In this document: one piece after another, positions 8,400 through 19,875 of the stretch | Position numbering within the stretch: position 1 is the first letter of the stretch | How the letters are laid out: each line of letters begins with the position of its first letter | Assembly: GCA_003615045.1 (NCBI GenBank) | Contig: ML014285.1 | Coordinates: 1 to 38,626 of the forward strand | Length of the DNA: 38,626 nucleotides | Direction of reading: 5' to 3' | Source of the DNA: Caulochytrium protostelioides | Taxonomy: Eukaryota > Chytridiomycota > Caulochytriomycetes > Caulochytriales > Caulochytriaceae | Program-made: the position numbers and the translations under genes | The notes under the pieces: model-generated | Told to the model about the DNA's origin: nothing | Databases searched by the model: none | What the model saw: only the letters and a program-made list of their open reading frames with translations

Positions 8400-11300
8400 A
8401 TGGGCGGCCCGAGTGACTTCGGCGCCGCCGCCGGCAGCGGCGGCGGCAGCAGCAGCAGCAGCAGCACCGTCCATCTCGCCGAAGCCGCCAAGCGCTGGAC
8501 GCAGGCCGTGGAGGCCCGCACCGATGGCAACGCCACGTTGCTCCGCTCGGCGTCGCTCAAGACCCTGACGAACGAGCCGGCCGCGGCCGCTTCGCCCTCC
8601 TGGGCGGCGCGCCTGACTCGCCGTCTCTTCCGCACGAAACCCGCGACGCCGACGACGCCCGCCGCCGCCGCCGCCGCCGCCGCCGCCCCAGGTGGCGGGC
8701 CCGGGGTCTCGCCTCGTGGCCAGACGCCGTCCACGGGACCCGCGCTCCTGCACCTGCAGACGGTCACGGGCTTCCGTCTGCCCGATGACCTCGCGGTGGC
8801 CGCCTCGCAGCGGAGCGGCGCCGCGGCAGCGTCGACAGGCGAGGACGCCCACCATACTGAGGTGGGCATGCACCGCCTCGGCTACCGCGTGACGGCGTTC
8901 GATCTGCAGACGCGGCTGCCGCTCGGCACGACGTGGCGGTGCCCGTCCATGCACGCGCTGCCCCTCCCGTCGGCCACGGCGCCGGCGCCGGCGCCGCCCG
9001 CGCCGCCGCCGCCCCTCGTGCTCGACCGCACGCTGTTCTGGAACACGGGCGGCGACGTCGACGGCGACGGCGACGCCGACGCCCCGCTCTCACCCGACGT
9101 CGTCGCCGTCGTCGAGCTCGTGCATCTTCGTCTGCCTGCCGCGGGGTACGGCGACGTCGAGGAGGTCAGCCTCGCATGGACCTTCTTTCCGCTGACGCCG
9201 CCCCTGGACGGCGGGATGGACGCGGCCGGCACGGGCACGGGCACGAGCACGAGCACGGGCACGCCGCGACCGGCGACGGCGTCTCCCGCGACGGCCATCA
9301 CGGTGCCGTTCTATGCGGGGTCTCCGCGGGCGCTGCTCCTGATCGCGCCGCTATGCCGCGGCACCCTGCGCGGGTTCCCGTATCTGCATGCGTTGCCGGA
9401 CCTCGCGCTGACGGCGCAGGTCGGCCGCCGCCCCGACATGCGGCCGCTGTGCCGCTACATCGCGCGGGGTACCTGGGTCGCGTGGGGCGATCCCGTCCCG
9501 GGCGTCCACTTCCTCAGCAGCACCGAGATGGAGCTCGACTACTTTTCGCCCGTGCGGCTCCACCACGTGACGCTGCATCTGACGGATCTGAAGCACTTGG
9601 AGGCGCAGCTCGCGCGCCATCTGCAGACGCTGCGGGGTGGGGCCCCCGCCGTGGGGCCGTGGCGCTTTGAACGGTTCCTGCGGGTCCGCGTCCACAACAG
9701 CCACTGCACGCTCGCGCCGCCGGATCTCGTGAAGCTGCAGCGATCGACCGCGGTCGCGCATCCCGCCGCCGCCGCCGTCGCGACTGTCACGGGCGGCGAC
9801 CTGCTGACGTTCGGCGGGCAGATCCGCATCGACGCCTTCGTCCCCGACGAAGAAGGCGTCGCCCTCGTCTTTGACCTCCTCTTCCGCTCGTCGGTGCCGC
9901 GGCAGATCGCGGCCGCCGGCGGCGTCGAGATCGCCCACGAGTACACGGTCGTCGTGGCGCAGGCGGTGCTCACGGCGACGGCGCTGCGCGTGTGGGCCGA
10001 GGACCCCGACGCGTCGCCCGTGCTCGCGCTGCGCATGCGGCAGCCCGGCGTGCGGCTGCCCGGCAGCGACGGCGACGAGCCCGACCTCGCCGCCAGCTTC
10101 GGCGCCGCCGCCCCGGCCGCCGCCCCCGCGCCGCGGTACCTCTACTTCCAGCCGGGCGCGGGGCCCAGCAGCCGCATCGAGCTCACGTGCGGCGTCACGA
10201 CCGCCGACGACCTCGTGCCCGACCTCCCGTCCGCGGGCGCTGCGGCCGGCGCCGGCGCCGGCGCCGGCGCCGCCGCCGTGCCGGCGCCCCCGACGTCCAC
10301 CGCCTCTGCTGACGGCCGCCGCAGCGCGCTGTCGCGGGCCGCGGCGGAGTCGCGCGAGGCGTGGGCCGACGTGGCCGAGGCGCCCGAGGCGTCGGCGGAT
10401 GGCGCGCGCACGGCTGCAGAACTGTCGCGGACGGCCTCAACGTCGCTTTCCCGCACCGCCTCCACGTCGCTGTCACGGACAGCCTCCGCCACGCTCGCGT
10501 CGCGGGCGTCGTCGCAGCTGCTCGTGGAGAATGGGACGCCGACGGACGCACGACACGCCGTTGCCGATCCGCTCGGCAGCGCCTCGAATCGTTCGGATGC
10601 CACGAGCCCCTCGAGGGCGCCGCCCACCATGGCCAAGCCTCTGACGCAGCTCCGCGTCGTGGACTCGGAGACCGATCCCACGGTGCACGACTGGGAACAG
10701 CTGCGGCGCTTCGGCTTCGACCCTGAGCCGGCAGCCGACGCATACGGACCGCGGTGCCGGTCGACCGTCACGGTGCAGCGCGCGGAGCGACGGCTGCGGT
10801 GGTCCGACGAAGTCTCATGCCACGCGGTGGACGGCACGCCGGCGCTCCAGGACCACGTGGCGGTCACGCTCATGGGGATCGCGGCTAGCCACGTGTCGAC
10901 CTCGCAGCCCAGCCCCTTGCCGACGCACTGCCAGGTCGAGCTACTGCACCGCGGCGCACGCGCCACGCGGTGGCTGCATCTTGAGAAGGCCGCACACCTC
11001 GGCCACCATGCGCGGCGATGGCATGCGGTCCGATCGGCCGCGGCCGCTGTCGGCGGCGGCGGCGGCGCTGCCCGCCCCGAGGCCCACGCGCCCGTCGTCC
11101 TGCCCGTGCAGTCCGTGTACGGCGGCGCCTTCGAGCTGGCGGCGTCGACGCGCGGCAGCGGCGCGCAGGACGCCGGGCCGCCCGACCCGAGTCCGCTCGC
11201 GCGGCTGGTCAGCACGCACGCCACCCTCGTTGTCCGGGACGCGCGCGGGCTGTTCCCGATCGGCTCGCTGCGCATCCCGCTCGGCCACGTGCTCCGCCAG

Positions 11301-13630
11301 GGGTATGCGGCGGCCATGCACGACCTGGTGCTGCCCCTCGTGCCGGCGATGCCCGGCGACCGCGACGGCGCAATGCCGACGCTCCGCATTGCCCTGCGCA
11401 TTGTGAACACTGGCGTCGTGAACACCGCGAACGCGGTCGATCGGACGCTCACCACCGACGGCCCGACGGTCACGGACCGACTGGTGATGAGTCAGCCGTC
11501 CCCGTCCCACGTGTCGATTCCTTCACGCGTAAGTATTCTCGCCTGATGAGCAGGTGACCACAACCAAGCTACGCCGAGGAGATGGGAGGGAACCGCGACT
11601 CACCTTTTTTTTTTTGGTGGTGAATGTCGCGCTTTGGATGATGCTGGTTCATATGTGGCTAGTTGATCGATGTCGACGCTCGGCTCCGCGCGCTTGTGGT
11701 CGACCCGACCTTGCCATCGCAGTCACGGGCGAACCCATGCGAGCCCGGTGGACCGATGGACGAGGCCAAGAAGTGGCAGATCGGCGAGACGGTGCGGCGC
11801 AACGCGCACGCCGTCGACGCTGAAGCCGAAGCGGATCCGACGCTAGCGATGGTGGCGCAGTACCGCGCCGCCCAGCTGGACCACGTGCTTGCCAAGCACG
11901 TGGAGCACGCGATGACGGTCTCCCACGCGATCCTGCTCGAGACGGGCCAGGCGCGGTATGCGGAGTTTGCGCTCGGCAACCCGGAGCCCGCACACAGCGT
12001 GATGACGCTCACGATCACGGCGACGACGGCGCCCGGACTGCTGCGGTGCATCACGTCGGCCTCGGAGCACGCGTGGCTGCAGCAGTGCCACACGGCCGTG
12101 CTGCCGTCGTCGCGGCTGCCGCCCGACACGCTGCGCCATATGGCCTGGCGCCAGGCAGCGCCTGACCAGTACACCTTCGAGCTCGCCGCAGGGCAGAGGG
12201 GCTTTCTGCCGTTCCTCTTCCAGACCCGCGCCGATGTGCCGGGCCCTGTGACGCATACGATCCACGCCACGCTGCGGACGCGCGCCGACGGCGGTGTGGT
12301 CCACCAGTTCCGCTTCACCGTGCACCAGCGCCCCGCGGCGCCCGACGCCGAGCTGGAGACCTGGCGGCCGCCCGAGGCGCCGGCGTCCGCTGCAGCGTCG
12401 GCGTGGCGGGTGCCGGTCCCGCCCGATCTCGTCACGGCGCCCGTACGCCTGCGCGGCATCGCGGCGCCGGCGCTCCCGTATGCGGTGGCGCAGTTCGAGG
12501 ACGTCGCGTGGACGTGGCCGGGCTGGCCGGGCCAGACCCATCATGCGGCCGCCGTGCTCGCGACCACGTGTCCGGTTGTCGCCACGTCCGACGGGGTTGC
12601 GCTCGAGGCATCGCTGTCGCAAGCCGGCGAGGACGGCGCCGTCCATCTCTCGCTGCGCGAGGCGCAGGCCGCCTCCTCCTCCCGCAGCCAGACGGCGTCC
12701 CGTGCGACCGAGAAGGACCGCTCATCCGCTGCGCCCCGGAGCCAGACGATCCTGTGCCATGTGTACAGCGACCCGTACCGGCTGCTGCTGCGCGCCACGC
12801 TCCGCCTTGTGGCGCACGTCCCGTCGCGGCAGACGGTCTTGGGACTGCCGCACGCGCTCGTGTCCCGGCAGCCGCTCCGGCTGCGCGGGGCCCACGGCGC
12901 TCGGACCGTCCGCATCGTCTCCTGCCATCCGACGCGGTATGCGCTCAACCAGCGGTGCTGGCTGCCGCCGAGCGATGATGACGGCACGGCAGGTACGGAC
13001 GAGGACGATGCGGTGGACGCGGCGGACGCGGAGCAGCGCGTGCGCCATACGCCGTTGCCCCTGCCATCGCGGTCGCAGCATACGGTGATGCTCGCGGTTC
13101 GCGGCGTCCTCGTGGATGGTCCGGGGGACGATGCCGACGCCGATGCCGATGCCGATGCCGATGCCGATGCCGATGCCGATGCCGATGCCGATGCCGACGC
13201 GGCCGTCGATCGTGCGGCGGACGAGGCGGCGCAGACGTGCCTCGTGCACGTGGTCGACCACGAGACGGACGCGGTCGTGGAGCGGATCGTGTTGACGGCG
13301 GCGCGGCGGCCGCTGCAGGCGACGAAAGAGTTCCGCGTGGCGCTGCCCGCGGCAGGCTCGAAGCGCAAGCTCATCACGTATACGAATCCGGACGCGGAGG
13401 CGCACGCGCTCACGGTGCAGCTGAGCCACCCGGCGCTGATGCAGGTCGCGGTGCGGCGGCTGCGGGTCGGGCCGCATGCGAGCCACGAGCTGCCGCTCGT
13501 CTTCCACCCGCTGCCGGCCGCTTCGCCGCGGGCCACCGTCACGGCCTGGCTGCTGCTCGCGCATGCGGCCTCGGGCGACGTCCAGGAGGCCCTCCGCTTT
13601 GTCCTGCGCCGCGCCGCGGGCCCGACGTGA
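8400..13630 (+). CDS. NPHP4: Nephrocystin-4 (two exons)
   Basis: Structural protein of the ciliary transition zone, partner of NPHP1 and RPGRIP1L, needed for the ciliary gate. Exons 8400-11528 and 11663-13630 join in phase 0 into 1698 residues (human 1426). Matches to human NPHP4 are collinear: GSPRALLL near residue 305 (human GTPRALLH), FERFLRVRVHN near 423 (human LERRLRVGVHN), FPIGSLRIPLGHVLRQG near 950 (human LIGSAAVQMKHLLRQG), and in exon 2 KRKLITYTNP then LSHPALMQV (human KRITYTNP, DHPELLRF). The N-terminus and middle carry Gly, Ser, Pro and Ala tracts, including an eight-residue repeat (TASTSLSR) near 680-705. Exon 2 has an Asp-Ala repeat. The long first exon alone would stop after 1048 residues and lack the conserved C-terminal half, so the splice is well supported. 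Confidence 0.93.
11529..11662 (+). other. NPHP4 intron (phase 0, 134 nt)
   Basis: The donor is CACGC|GTAAGTATT and the acceptor is GTGGCTAG|TTG. An 11-base T-run lies within it. Without splicing the frame stops at 11546, far short of the conserved C-terminal half encoded by exon 2. Confidence 0.88.
13130..13200 (+). repeat. (GATGCC)n hexanucleotide repeat inside NPHP4
   Basis: About 11 near-perfect GATGCC/GACGCC units translate as an uninterrupted Asp-Ala run in NPHP4 exon 2. The last and first units use GAC, the middle ones GAT, as expected for replication slippage. Confidence 0.9.
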
Positions 13631-14354
13631 ACGCCGCGTCTCTGGCTCGCTTGGCCCGCGAAGCGCGTTCCTCGGCCCGCGAGGCGGCATCGACGCGGGG
13701 GTCGCCGTAGGAGCCGTATCCATCGCCTCGCGCTGGTCAACAAGAGTCCCGAGGGGCACATCTCTCGGTCGATGCGATGCGATGCGATGCGATGATTCTC
13801 ATGAGGACGCGAGGGCCGTGCGAGGCCGTCGCGACCCTCCTGCTCCCGCGGGTATGGGAGGGTCGACGCGGGGTCGTGCTCCGCCTGGCTGGGACGCCGC
13901 CAGCAGGCGCAGGCGGAGGCGCTGGCGGAGGCCGTGCGCGTGGCTGAGCCGGGGCGGGGGGACCGGCCGGCCGGATCGTCGGTCGATCCGCAGATCCCCC
14001 AGATCAAAGCGGGCGGATCCAGGGCCGCGGAGCTCGGGGCAAGTATGCGAGGATGCGCGGATACGAGGATGCGAGGAGCACCACGGGTCTTCGACGCATC
14101 GTGGTGGACGATCGATCGCGGATTGGGCGAGTCCAGGACGGCGCTGCGGTCGGCGGACGGCGCGGCAGCGGGTCGGGTCGCCTCGCGCCACGACGTCTCC
14201 CCTGCCTCCCCCTGATACGCGTCCCTTCTCCGCTCCGTGCCCGCGCACTCGCGTTCGTGGCTGATCGTGGTTGGCTCTTGGGTCGGATGGTCGAGCGCAG
14301 CGCTGGGAACCTCTCCTCCCGTGGTTCTCCTCGCTCGGCGAGTCGGTCTCCCGG
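13631..14354. other. Intergenic region NPHP4 / coiled-coil gene
   Basis: About 720 bases between two co-directional genes. It holds a (GATGC)n pentamer tract at 13771-13795 and a loose GAGGATGCG repeat near 14046-14080. No coding or RNA gene was recognised. It should include the promoter of the coiled-coil gene. Confidence 0.4.
13771..13795 (+). repeat. (GATGC)5 microsatellite
   Basis: Five perfect GATGC units in the NPHP4 3' flank. The same pentamer appears in short runs near 34597 and 35301-35358. Confidence 0.85.
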
Positions 14355-17271
14355 ATGGACGGCGCCCCGACCAGCGCGACGGCACAGGACCGGTCGCTAA
14401 TGAAGGCCGTCGCGCGGGCCACCGCCGCCCTGCCGGGCCCGGCGGGCGATGCGATGTCGTGGACGTCGTCATCGCCGTCGGACGCCGTCGAGGTCACGCC
14501 CGACAGCGACATCCAGACCTTCAAGGAGTACCGCGCCGCCATGCTCCACCCGGTGCAGCTTGTGCTCGAGGGCATCCAGGCAGACAGCGCCGCCGCGACG
14601 GCGCAGGGCGCGCGCGCCGCCGACGAGTCGCTGTTCGAGCAGTTGTGCCAGGAGCTGCTGTACACGATGGCCAGTCTCGAGGGCGCCATCGAGGAGCTCA
14701 TGACCTGGAAGGACGACTTCCTCTCGCAGGCGGTCCCGTCGACGGCCAAGCTGCAGATCGCGCTGCTGCTCGCGCGCCTGTTCCGCATCAAGTCCGACGT
14801 ACACGAGCCCTTCTTCGAGCTCATCCGCCAGGTCCGCGTCCACTCCAAGCCGTGGCGGCAGCGCGAGGACGACCTGCTCCGGCTCGAGGCCGAGAACCAG
14901 GCGCACCAGGAGACCATCGACATCGCCATCCGCAAGATGGAGCATCTGCACCAGCAGCTCGTGCAGACCCAGATCGACCACAAGATGGCCCTCTGGGACC
15001 GCTTGCTGCGCCGCGTCATGGGTTACTTCGATACCATGGCCCAGGCCAACCGCGCCGAGAAGGTGAACCACCTCCTCGAAGGCATGAACCTCATCAACCT
15101 CGACGTCAGCACCGCGGGCGCCGCTGCTGCCGTCGACGCCGCCGCCGCCGCCGCCACCGCCGCGGCTGCCGCTGGACGTGCTGGAGGCGCCGCGGCCGGC
15201 GGCCTTCGGGGGTTCAGTGGCTTAGACGCGCCGCCGCCGTTCGATTGCGCTCGAATGTTCGAGGACATCGAGGCGTACATCCAGACGAAGCCGCTCACCT
15301 GGCGGCGCGGAATGAAGGTGAAGCTGCGCCAGTTCCGCGCGCTGCTGCGGGCGGCGCACCCGCAGTATGAGGCGGACCTGGTGGCGTGGCACGCGTACCC
15401 GGGCGCGCGGCCGCGGGGCACGCCGTACGTGTCGGAGACGCAGGGCGGGATCGCGGCCACCAACGCACGCGAGCGGCCGGGCCTACGGCGCGCGTGGTGG
15501 TCGGCGATCGATCTGCGGACGCTCCAGACGCAGCGCGAGCAGCACGAGAACACGATCGATCCAGAGCTCTTTGACCTCGACTTCGACGAGCTCACGGAGG
15601 CGGAGGCCGAGCAGCTGCTCGAGCACGAGCGCGTCACGGGCCTCGTGCGGTCCAACAGTTTCAGCCTACGCGAGCGATACCCCGACGCGCGGGTCAAGTT
15701 CTCGCGGAAGCCCATCCGTCTGCCGGGAGAGCGCAGCGACGCGCACGACGGCGACGGCGACGGCGATCACGCGCCGCTGTCGTTTGCGGCAGGGGGCGCG
15801 CATGACTGGGCCAGTGTCGCGTCGTCGACGGATCTGCATGACTTCACGCGCGAGGAGCAGGAAGCCATCCACAAGCTGACCCAGAACGAAGACTTTCTGC
15901 CGCTTGATCTCCAGAAAGCGTTGGACATCGAGAACCATCTGAAGGACGAGTATGACGCGGCCGGGGCTCCGTCGACGCAGAGCGGCGGCCGTGATCAGGC
16001 GTCTGCTCGCGAGCGCGGCGCTGCGATGGGGAGCACGGGAGGCCTGCACCTGCCGGCCGCGACCTCGCATGCGGTGCTGCAGAGCGAAGAAGCGTCCCGC
16101 CAGACGTTCTCGCTGGTGGAGGTCCTCGAGCTGACCGCGCTGCACCGCCAGCAGCTGCAGTACATGCAGGACCAGTACGAAAAGCAGGTCTCTGCGCTGA
16201 TCGACCACACGAACCGCGCGCAGGAGGCCCACAACCAGCAGATGACGGCGCAGCTGCAGCGCAGCGCGCTCTTGGAAGAGCGCATCCGCACCCTCAAGTC
16301 GCTGTCGGCCGGCAGCGTGGGCCGCACGCTCGTCCGGCCCAGCAGCCACCGCACCAACGCCTCGGGCGCCGACGGGCAGAGCACCTACTCGATCAGCACG
16401 TTCGCCGGGGACGAGATGGGCGCGCGGGCGAGAGCCGAGGCGTCGGCGGCCGACGATGTGCTGGCGCTGCATCCCGCGTACCATGCCAACATTGCCCAGC
16501 GCAAGCGCCGGCAGCGCCAGCAGCGCGAGCAGGAGCACTATAACCAGTTCGTCCCGTGGTTCATGCGCAAGCGCGTTCTTGCGGTAAGTATCCTGTGTTC
16601 AGCCGGGCCGATCTCAATTGACCGGTACCGACGCTGCGCCGACTGGCGGATGCCTGAGACCCCTGTCCCGCGTTCGGGTCAGCGAGATGGGAACGAAGAC
16701 TCACCCGCCGCCTCGGTGCATTATCTTTCATTAATCCTGCATCCGGCTTGCCATCGTCCAGGCGATCGCCCCACCCACCTTCATGGGCGGCATCTGGGAC
16801 ATGGACTTCATGCAACGCACCGAGTACTTTGGCAAGCACAAGACCGAGACCCACCGCGCGCTCTTTGAAAAGATCAGCGCGATGGAGCAGACGATCACGG
16901 CGCAGTGCCTAGCGAGCAAGCACGTCGGGCTGGCGGACCCGACGCCGCCGTCGCCGACAGCGGCGCCCCGCCCCGTGTCGCGCGGCGGCGGCCTGCCCGC
17001 CGTCTTTATGCCCGCGCCGGGCGAAGTCCCGCGCCGCGCCGGCGCGCTGAGCCACGAGTGGCACAGCCGCGGCGTCAATCCGTGGGGCGGCAAGTTCAAG
17101 GCGCCGATCGAGAAGGCGACACCGAAGCCGCATACCGTCAACCTCTTCCAGGCCATCACACAGCCGACGCCGCTCCCGGCGGGCAACCGCGGGCACGCGC
17201 CAGCCGGGCCGCGGCGGCCGGCGTCGGCACGGCCCGCGTCGCCTCGCGCGGGGCCGCCCCGACCCGCCTAA
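14355..17271 (+). CDS. Long helical coiled-coil protein, possibly ciliary (two exons)
   Basis: Exons 14355-16583 and 16762-17271 join in phase 0 into 912 residues. The start is the first ATG of the frame. A helical N-terminal block (about 50-240) includes PSTAKLQIALLLARLF, HSKPWRQREDD and a heptad-rich stretch ending IRKMEHLHQQLVQTQ. A poly-Ala/Gly insert (about 250-290) follows, then LRERYPDARVKFSRKP near 440, and a long coiled coil (about 580-660, MQDQYEKQVSALIDH). The splice joins WFMRKRVLA to AIAPPTFMGGIWDMDF, reading like one conserved block (TFMGGIWDMDFM). The Pro-rich tail is disordered. The architecture recalls CCDC162-type proteins of ciliated organisms, but I am not sure of that name. 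Position between NPHP4 and DRC11 suggests, without proving, a ciliary role. Confidence 0.7.
15108..15215 (+). repeat. GCC/GCN tract encoding poly-Ala
   Basis: An interrupted GCC/GCG trinucleotide tract translates as Ala runs with Gly and Val in the coiled-coil protein. It is probably a disordered insert between helical blocks. Confidence 0.7.
16584..16761 (+). other. Intron of the coiled-coil gene (phase 0, 178 nt)
   Basis: The donor is CTTGCG|GTAAGTATC and the acceptor is ATCGTCCAG|GCG. Splicing replaces a read-through tail of low-complexity sequence with the ordered AIAPPTFMGGIWDMDF segment. Confidence 0.85.
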
Positions 17272-17318
17272 CGCCGCGGCTGGCTGCGACTGGTCTTCCT
17301 GCGCGTGGCGTCATGTTG

Positions 17319-17324
17319 TTTATT
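17319..17324 (-). promoter_or_regulatory. AATAAA polyadenylation signal for DRC11
   Basis: AATAAA on the minus strand about 70 bases past the DRC11 stop codon, inside the 123-base gap to the convergent coiled-coil gene. Confidence 0.45.
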
Positions 17325-17394
17325 TACTGCGCGCTTCTGTAGACTAAACGAAGAAAGGTCCGCCGGACACCATACCTGGCCTGGCAAGGGTGTT

Positions 17395-19875
17395 TTACTT
17401 GGCTTTGCCCTTGGCGCCGGCCGCTTTGCCCTTGTCCTTCGCGAGGGCCGGGTCGTCAATGAGCCCGAGGGCGATGCCGCGCTGCTGGGTGACGGGCCAC
17501 TTGAGGCACCAGTCGGCCCACTTCTGGCGGACGTCGGCGGGCACCGTCTCGGCGCGCAGCAGGAGCTCAATGAACTCGGTGGTCGTGACGGGACGCAGCT
17601 CGAGCAGCCGCTGGCGGCGCTCTGAGAGGACACGGGCGACCATCTTCTTGATGGTGCCCGCGGACATGTGCTCGGAGATGCGCGCCAGGAAGCTGAGGTC
17701 GATGTCGTGGGGCTTGGCGGGCCCGCCCAACGCTTCCGCAATGAACTGCTTCCACAGCTCATAGCGCGCGGTATACGACGGCAGCGGGCAGTAGATGTGG
17801 GTCTGGAAGGCCGCCGTAACGGCTTTGCTGTCGCCGTCCCACGGCCGCCGCGTCGCGCCCACCACCAGCACGCGGTCGCTCGGCTTCAGCGTCTTGAGCT
17901 GCTTCACGAGGTCGCGCTTGATGCGCTTCGGGTCTGTTTTGTTTTCCTTAGGCACGCGCTTCGCAAACACCATCTCCGCGTCATCGATGTAGATGATCGA
18001 CGGCGGATGCGCCTTGGCGACCTTGAAGGCCATGTGGACCATCTTCGTCGTCAGGACCTTGCCCGCGAACTGGCCGGCGGTCACGGCCGGCGAGAGGTTG
18101 AAGACCAGGGCGCCCGTCTCGTTGGCGAGCATCTCCACGAGCGTCGTCTTGCCCGTGCCCGGCGCTCCGCCCAGCAGCAGACTCGGCCGGAACGGGATCT
18201 CGGGTGTCGTTTCGTCGACCGCCAGACCCAACGGCAGCGCATAGGCTTCGGCCATGCGTTGCCGCACCTGGTACAGCGAGGGCTCGATGAACGCGGTCTT
18301 CGCGTCGTTGAGGGGCTTGGCCAGGTGGTAGTCGCCGTGGAAATCGGTCAGCCGGGTCGCATACGACGGCTGCTGCAAGATCCCGGCTTCGGCCAGTTCC
18401 TGCACCAGCGACTCCATCGTCTGGTTCGCGGTCAAGTCCTTGTTCTTTTTGCCCTTCTTGGCGCTCTTCTTCTTGGCCTTCTTGGCCTTCGGCACCTTTT
18501 CCTTGTCGATCGAGATCTTCAGGTTCATCAGTTCCTGCTCGAGCAGCGTGTACGTCTCGGCGCGGATCTCCTTTTCGACTTCGATGCGCTTCTGGGCCTT
18601 GATGATCTCCGCGTCGTGCTTCTGCGCCAGATTGCCATCATCCGGTTTGTCCACATACGTCTCCACGTACGTCTTGGCCAGCGCCTCGACGTCCTTGAGC
18701 CAGCGCGACTCGTCGGGAATGACTCTCTCGGGCACATCGTTCTTCTTGGCGTCGCCCTTCTTGGCGGCGTCCTTTTTGGCCGCCGCGGCCGCCGCGGCCT
18801 CCTTCTTGGGATCTTTCTTTTCTTTGGCGGCCGCGGCCGCGGCCGCCGTCGCAACCGCGGCCGCCGCGTCACCGTCGGTCTTGTCGAGCCGTGGCGTATA
18901 CCCGATCTGCACGAACTCCTCCATCGCCGGCATCGACGGGAACTTGCCGTGCAGCCGCTTATACTCCAAGTACCACTGGCGGAACCCGTCCTGGATGGTC
19001 TCGCGCATGTCCTGGCCCTCGATGTGCGCGATCTTTTCGCGGATGGAGACCAGCGCATCCTGGTACTCGGTCTCGTTGAGGCGCCGCTGCTCGCGGCGGT
19101 AGGTCTCGGTGGCGTGCTTGGCGGCGACGGCGCTCGCCTGGCCCGGCAGGGGCGGCAGCGCCTCGAGGCCAAAGAAGACGAGGTCGTCGAGGCGCAGCTG
19201 CCGGTAGCGCCGGCGCGCGGCGTGGCCGCGGTAGACGCGCTGGATCGCGACGACGGCGTGGTGGATGTGGCTGCTCTCCTCGTTCTCGCTCGCCTCGTGC
19301 TGCTTCTGGCCCTCGCGTTTGATGTCGTGCATGTACCGCGCGCGGACGCGGGCCTGCCGCGCACGCTCGGCCTTCTGCAGCAGCGCGACGGCTTCGGCGC
19401 GGCTCATCCCGTCGTACAGCGGGCGCCGCTCGTTCTGCGCAAACGGCGGGCAGCCCAGCCGCTGGACCTCGTGCTGGCGGCTCGCCAGACTCGGCTCGAG
19501 CTCCTCCAGATACCACGTGGGGATCGCGACATCCAGCACGTCGGGGGTGACATCCAGCTTGAGCAGGGCGTCGCCGATCTGGAGGAAGTCGGTCTGGTGG
19601 TTGTCGTTCAGCTGCTGGCGGAGTTCGAGCACGCGCGCAATGACGGCGCGGGTGAGGTCCTTGACGACGCGGCGCTTCTGCGGGTGCGCGAGCTGGTCGC
19701 AGACCACAGCCAGGTGGCGCAGGATCTGCAGGTAGTGCAGGTACAGCACGAGCAAGCGCTGGGTCGTCTCGGCATCGCGCTTCATCAGCTGCGCCACCGG
19801 CAGCTCCTTCGTCAGATGCGCGCTGAGCTGCGACGCGGCCTCGTCGGCCATCCGGTTATACGTGGCCCCCGACAT
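17395..19875 (-). CDS. DRC11/IQCA1: Dynein regulatory complex 11 / IQ and AAA domain protein
   Basis: Subunit of the nexin-dynein regulatory complex that links outer doublets of motile cilia and controls bending. The 826-residue protein from ATG 19875 in one exon compares with about 822 for human IQCA1. A helical N-terminal region leads to an IQ motif (AIQRVYRGHAARRRYRQL, about 210-227) that should bind calmodulin. Two Lys/Ala-rich linkers follow (about 335-375 and 455-475). The AAA domain carries Walker A GGAPGTGKTT near 569 and Walker B IIYIDDAE near 625. The second acidic residue of Walker B is Asp, where active AAA ATPases usually have Glu, so hydrolysis may be weak or absent. The gene ends in a Lys/Ala/Gly tail. 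It is convergent with the coiled-coil gene. Confidence 0.93.
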   Translation of the reverse strand: MSGATYNRMADEAASQLSAHLTKELPVAQLMKRDAETTQRLLVLYLHYLQILRHLAVVCDQLAHPQKRRVVKDLTRAVIARVLELRQQLNDNHQTDFLQIGDALLKLDVTPDVLDVAIPTWYLEELEPSLASRQHEVQRLGCPPFAQNERRPLYDGMSRAEAVALLQKAERARQARVRARYMHDIKREGQKQHEASENEESSHIHHAVVAIQRVYRGHAARRRYRQLRLDDLVFFGLEALPPLPGQASAVAAKHATETYRREQRRLNETEYQDALVSIREKIAHIEGQDMRETIQDGFRQWYLEYKRLHGKFPSMPAMEEFVQIGYTPRLDKTDGDAAAAVATAAAAAAAKEKKDPKKEAAAAAAAKKDAAKKGDAKKNDVPERVIPDESRWLKDVEALAKTYVETYVDKPDDGNLAQKHDAEIIKAQKRIEVEKEIRAETYTLLEQELMNLKISIDKEKVPKAKKAKKKSAKKGKKNKDLTANQTMESLVQELAEAGILQQPSYATRLTDFHGDYHLAKPLNDAKTAFIEPSLYQVRQRMAEAYALPLGLAVDETTPEIPFRPSLLLGGAPGTGKTTLVEMLANETGALVFNLSPAVTAGQFAGKVLTTKMVHMAFKVAKAHPPSIIYIDDAEMVFAKRVPKENKTDPKRIKRDLVKQLKTLKPSDRVLVVGATRRPWDGDSKAVTAAFQTHIYCPLPSYTARYELWKQFIAEALGGPAKPHDIDLSFLARISEHMSAGTIKKMVARVLSERRQRLLELRPVTTTEFIELLLRAETVPADVRQKWADWCLKWPVTQQRGIALGLIDDPALAKDKGKAAGAKGKAK

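Noticed and set aside
9351-14472. Long minus-strand open frames, up to 643 codons, across NPHP4
   Set aside because: Shadow frames opposite a well-matched NPHP4 coding region; the Asp-Ala repeat simply reads as a Ser-Ala or Ile-Gly repeat.
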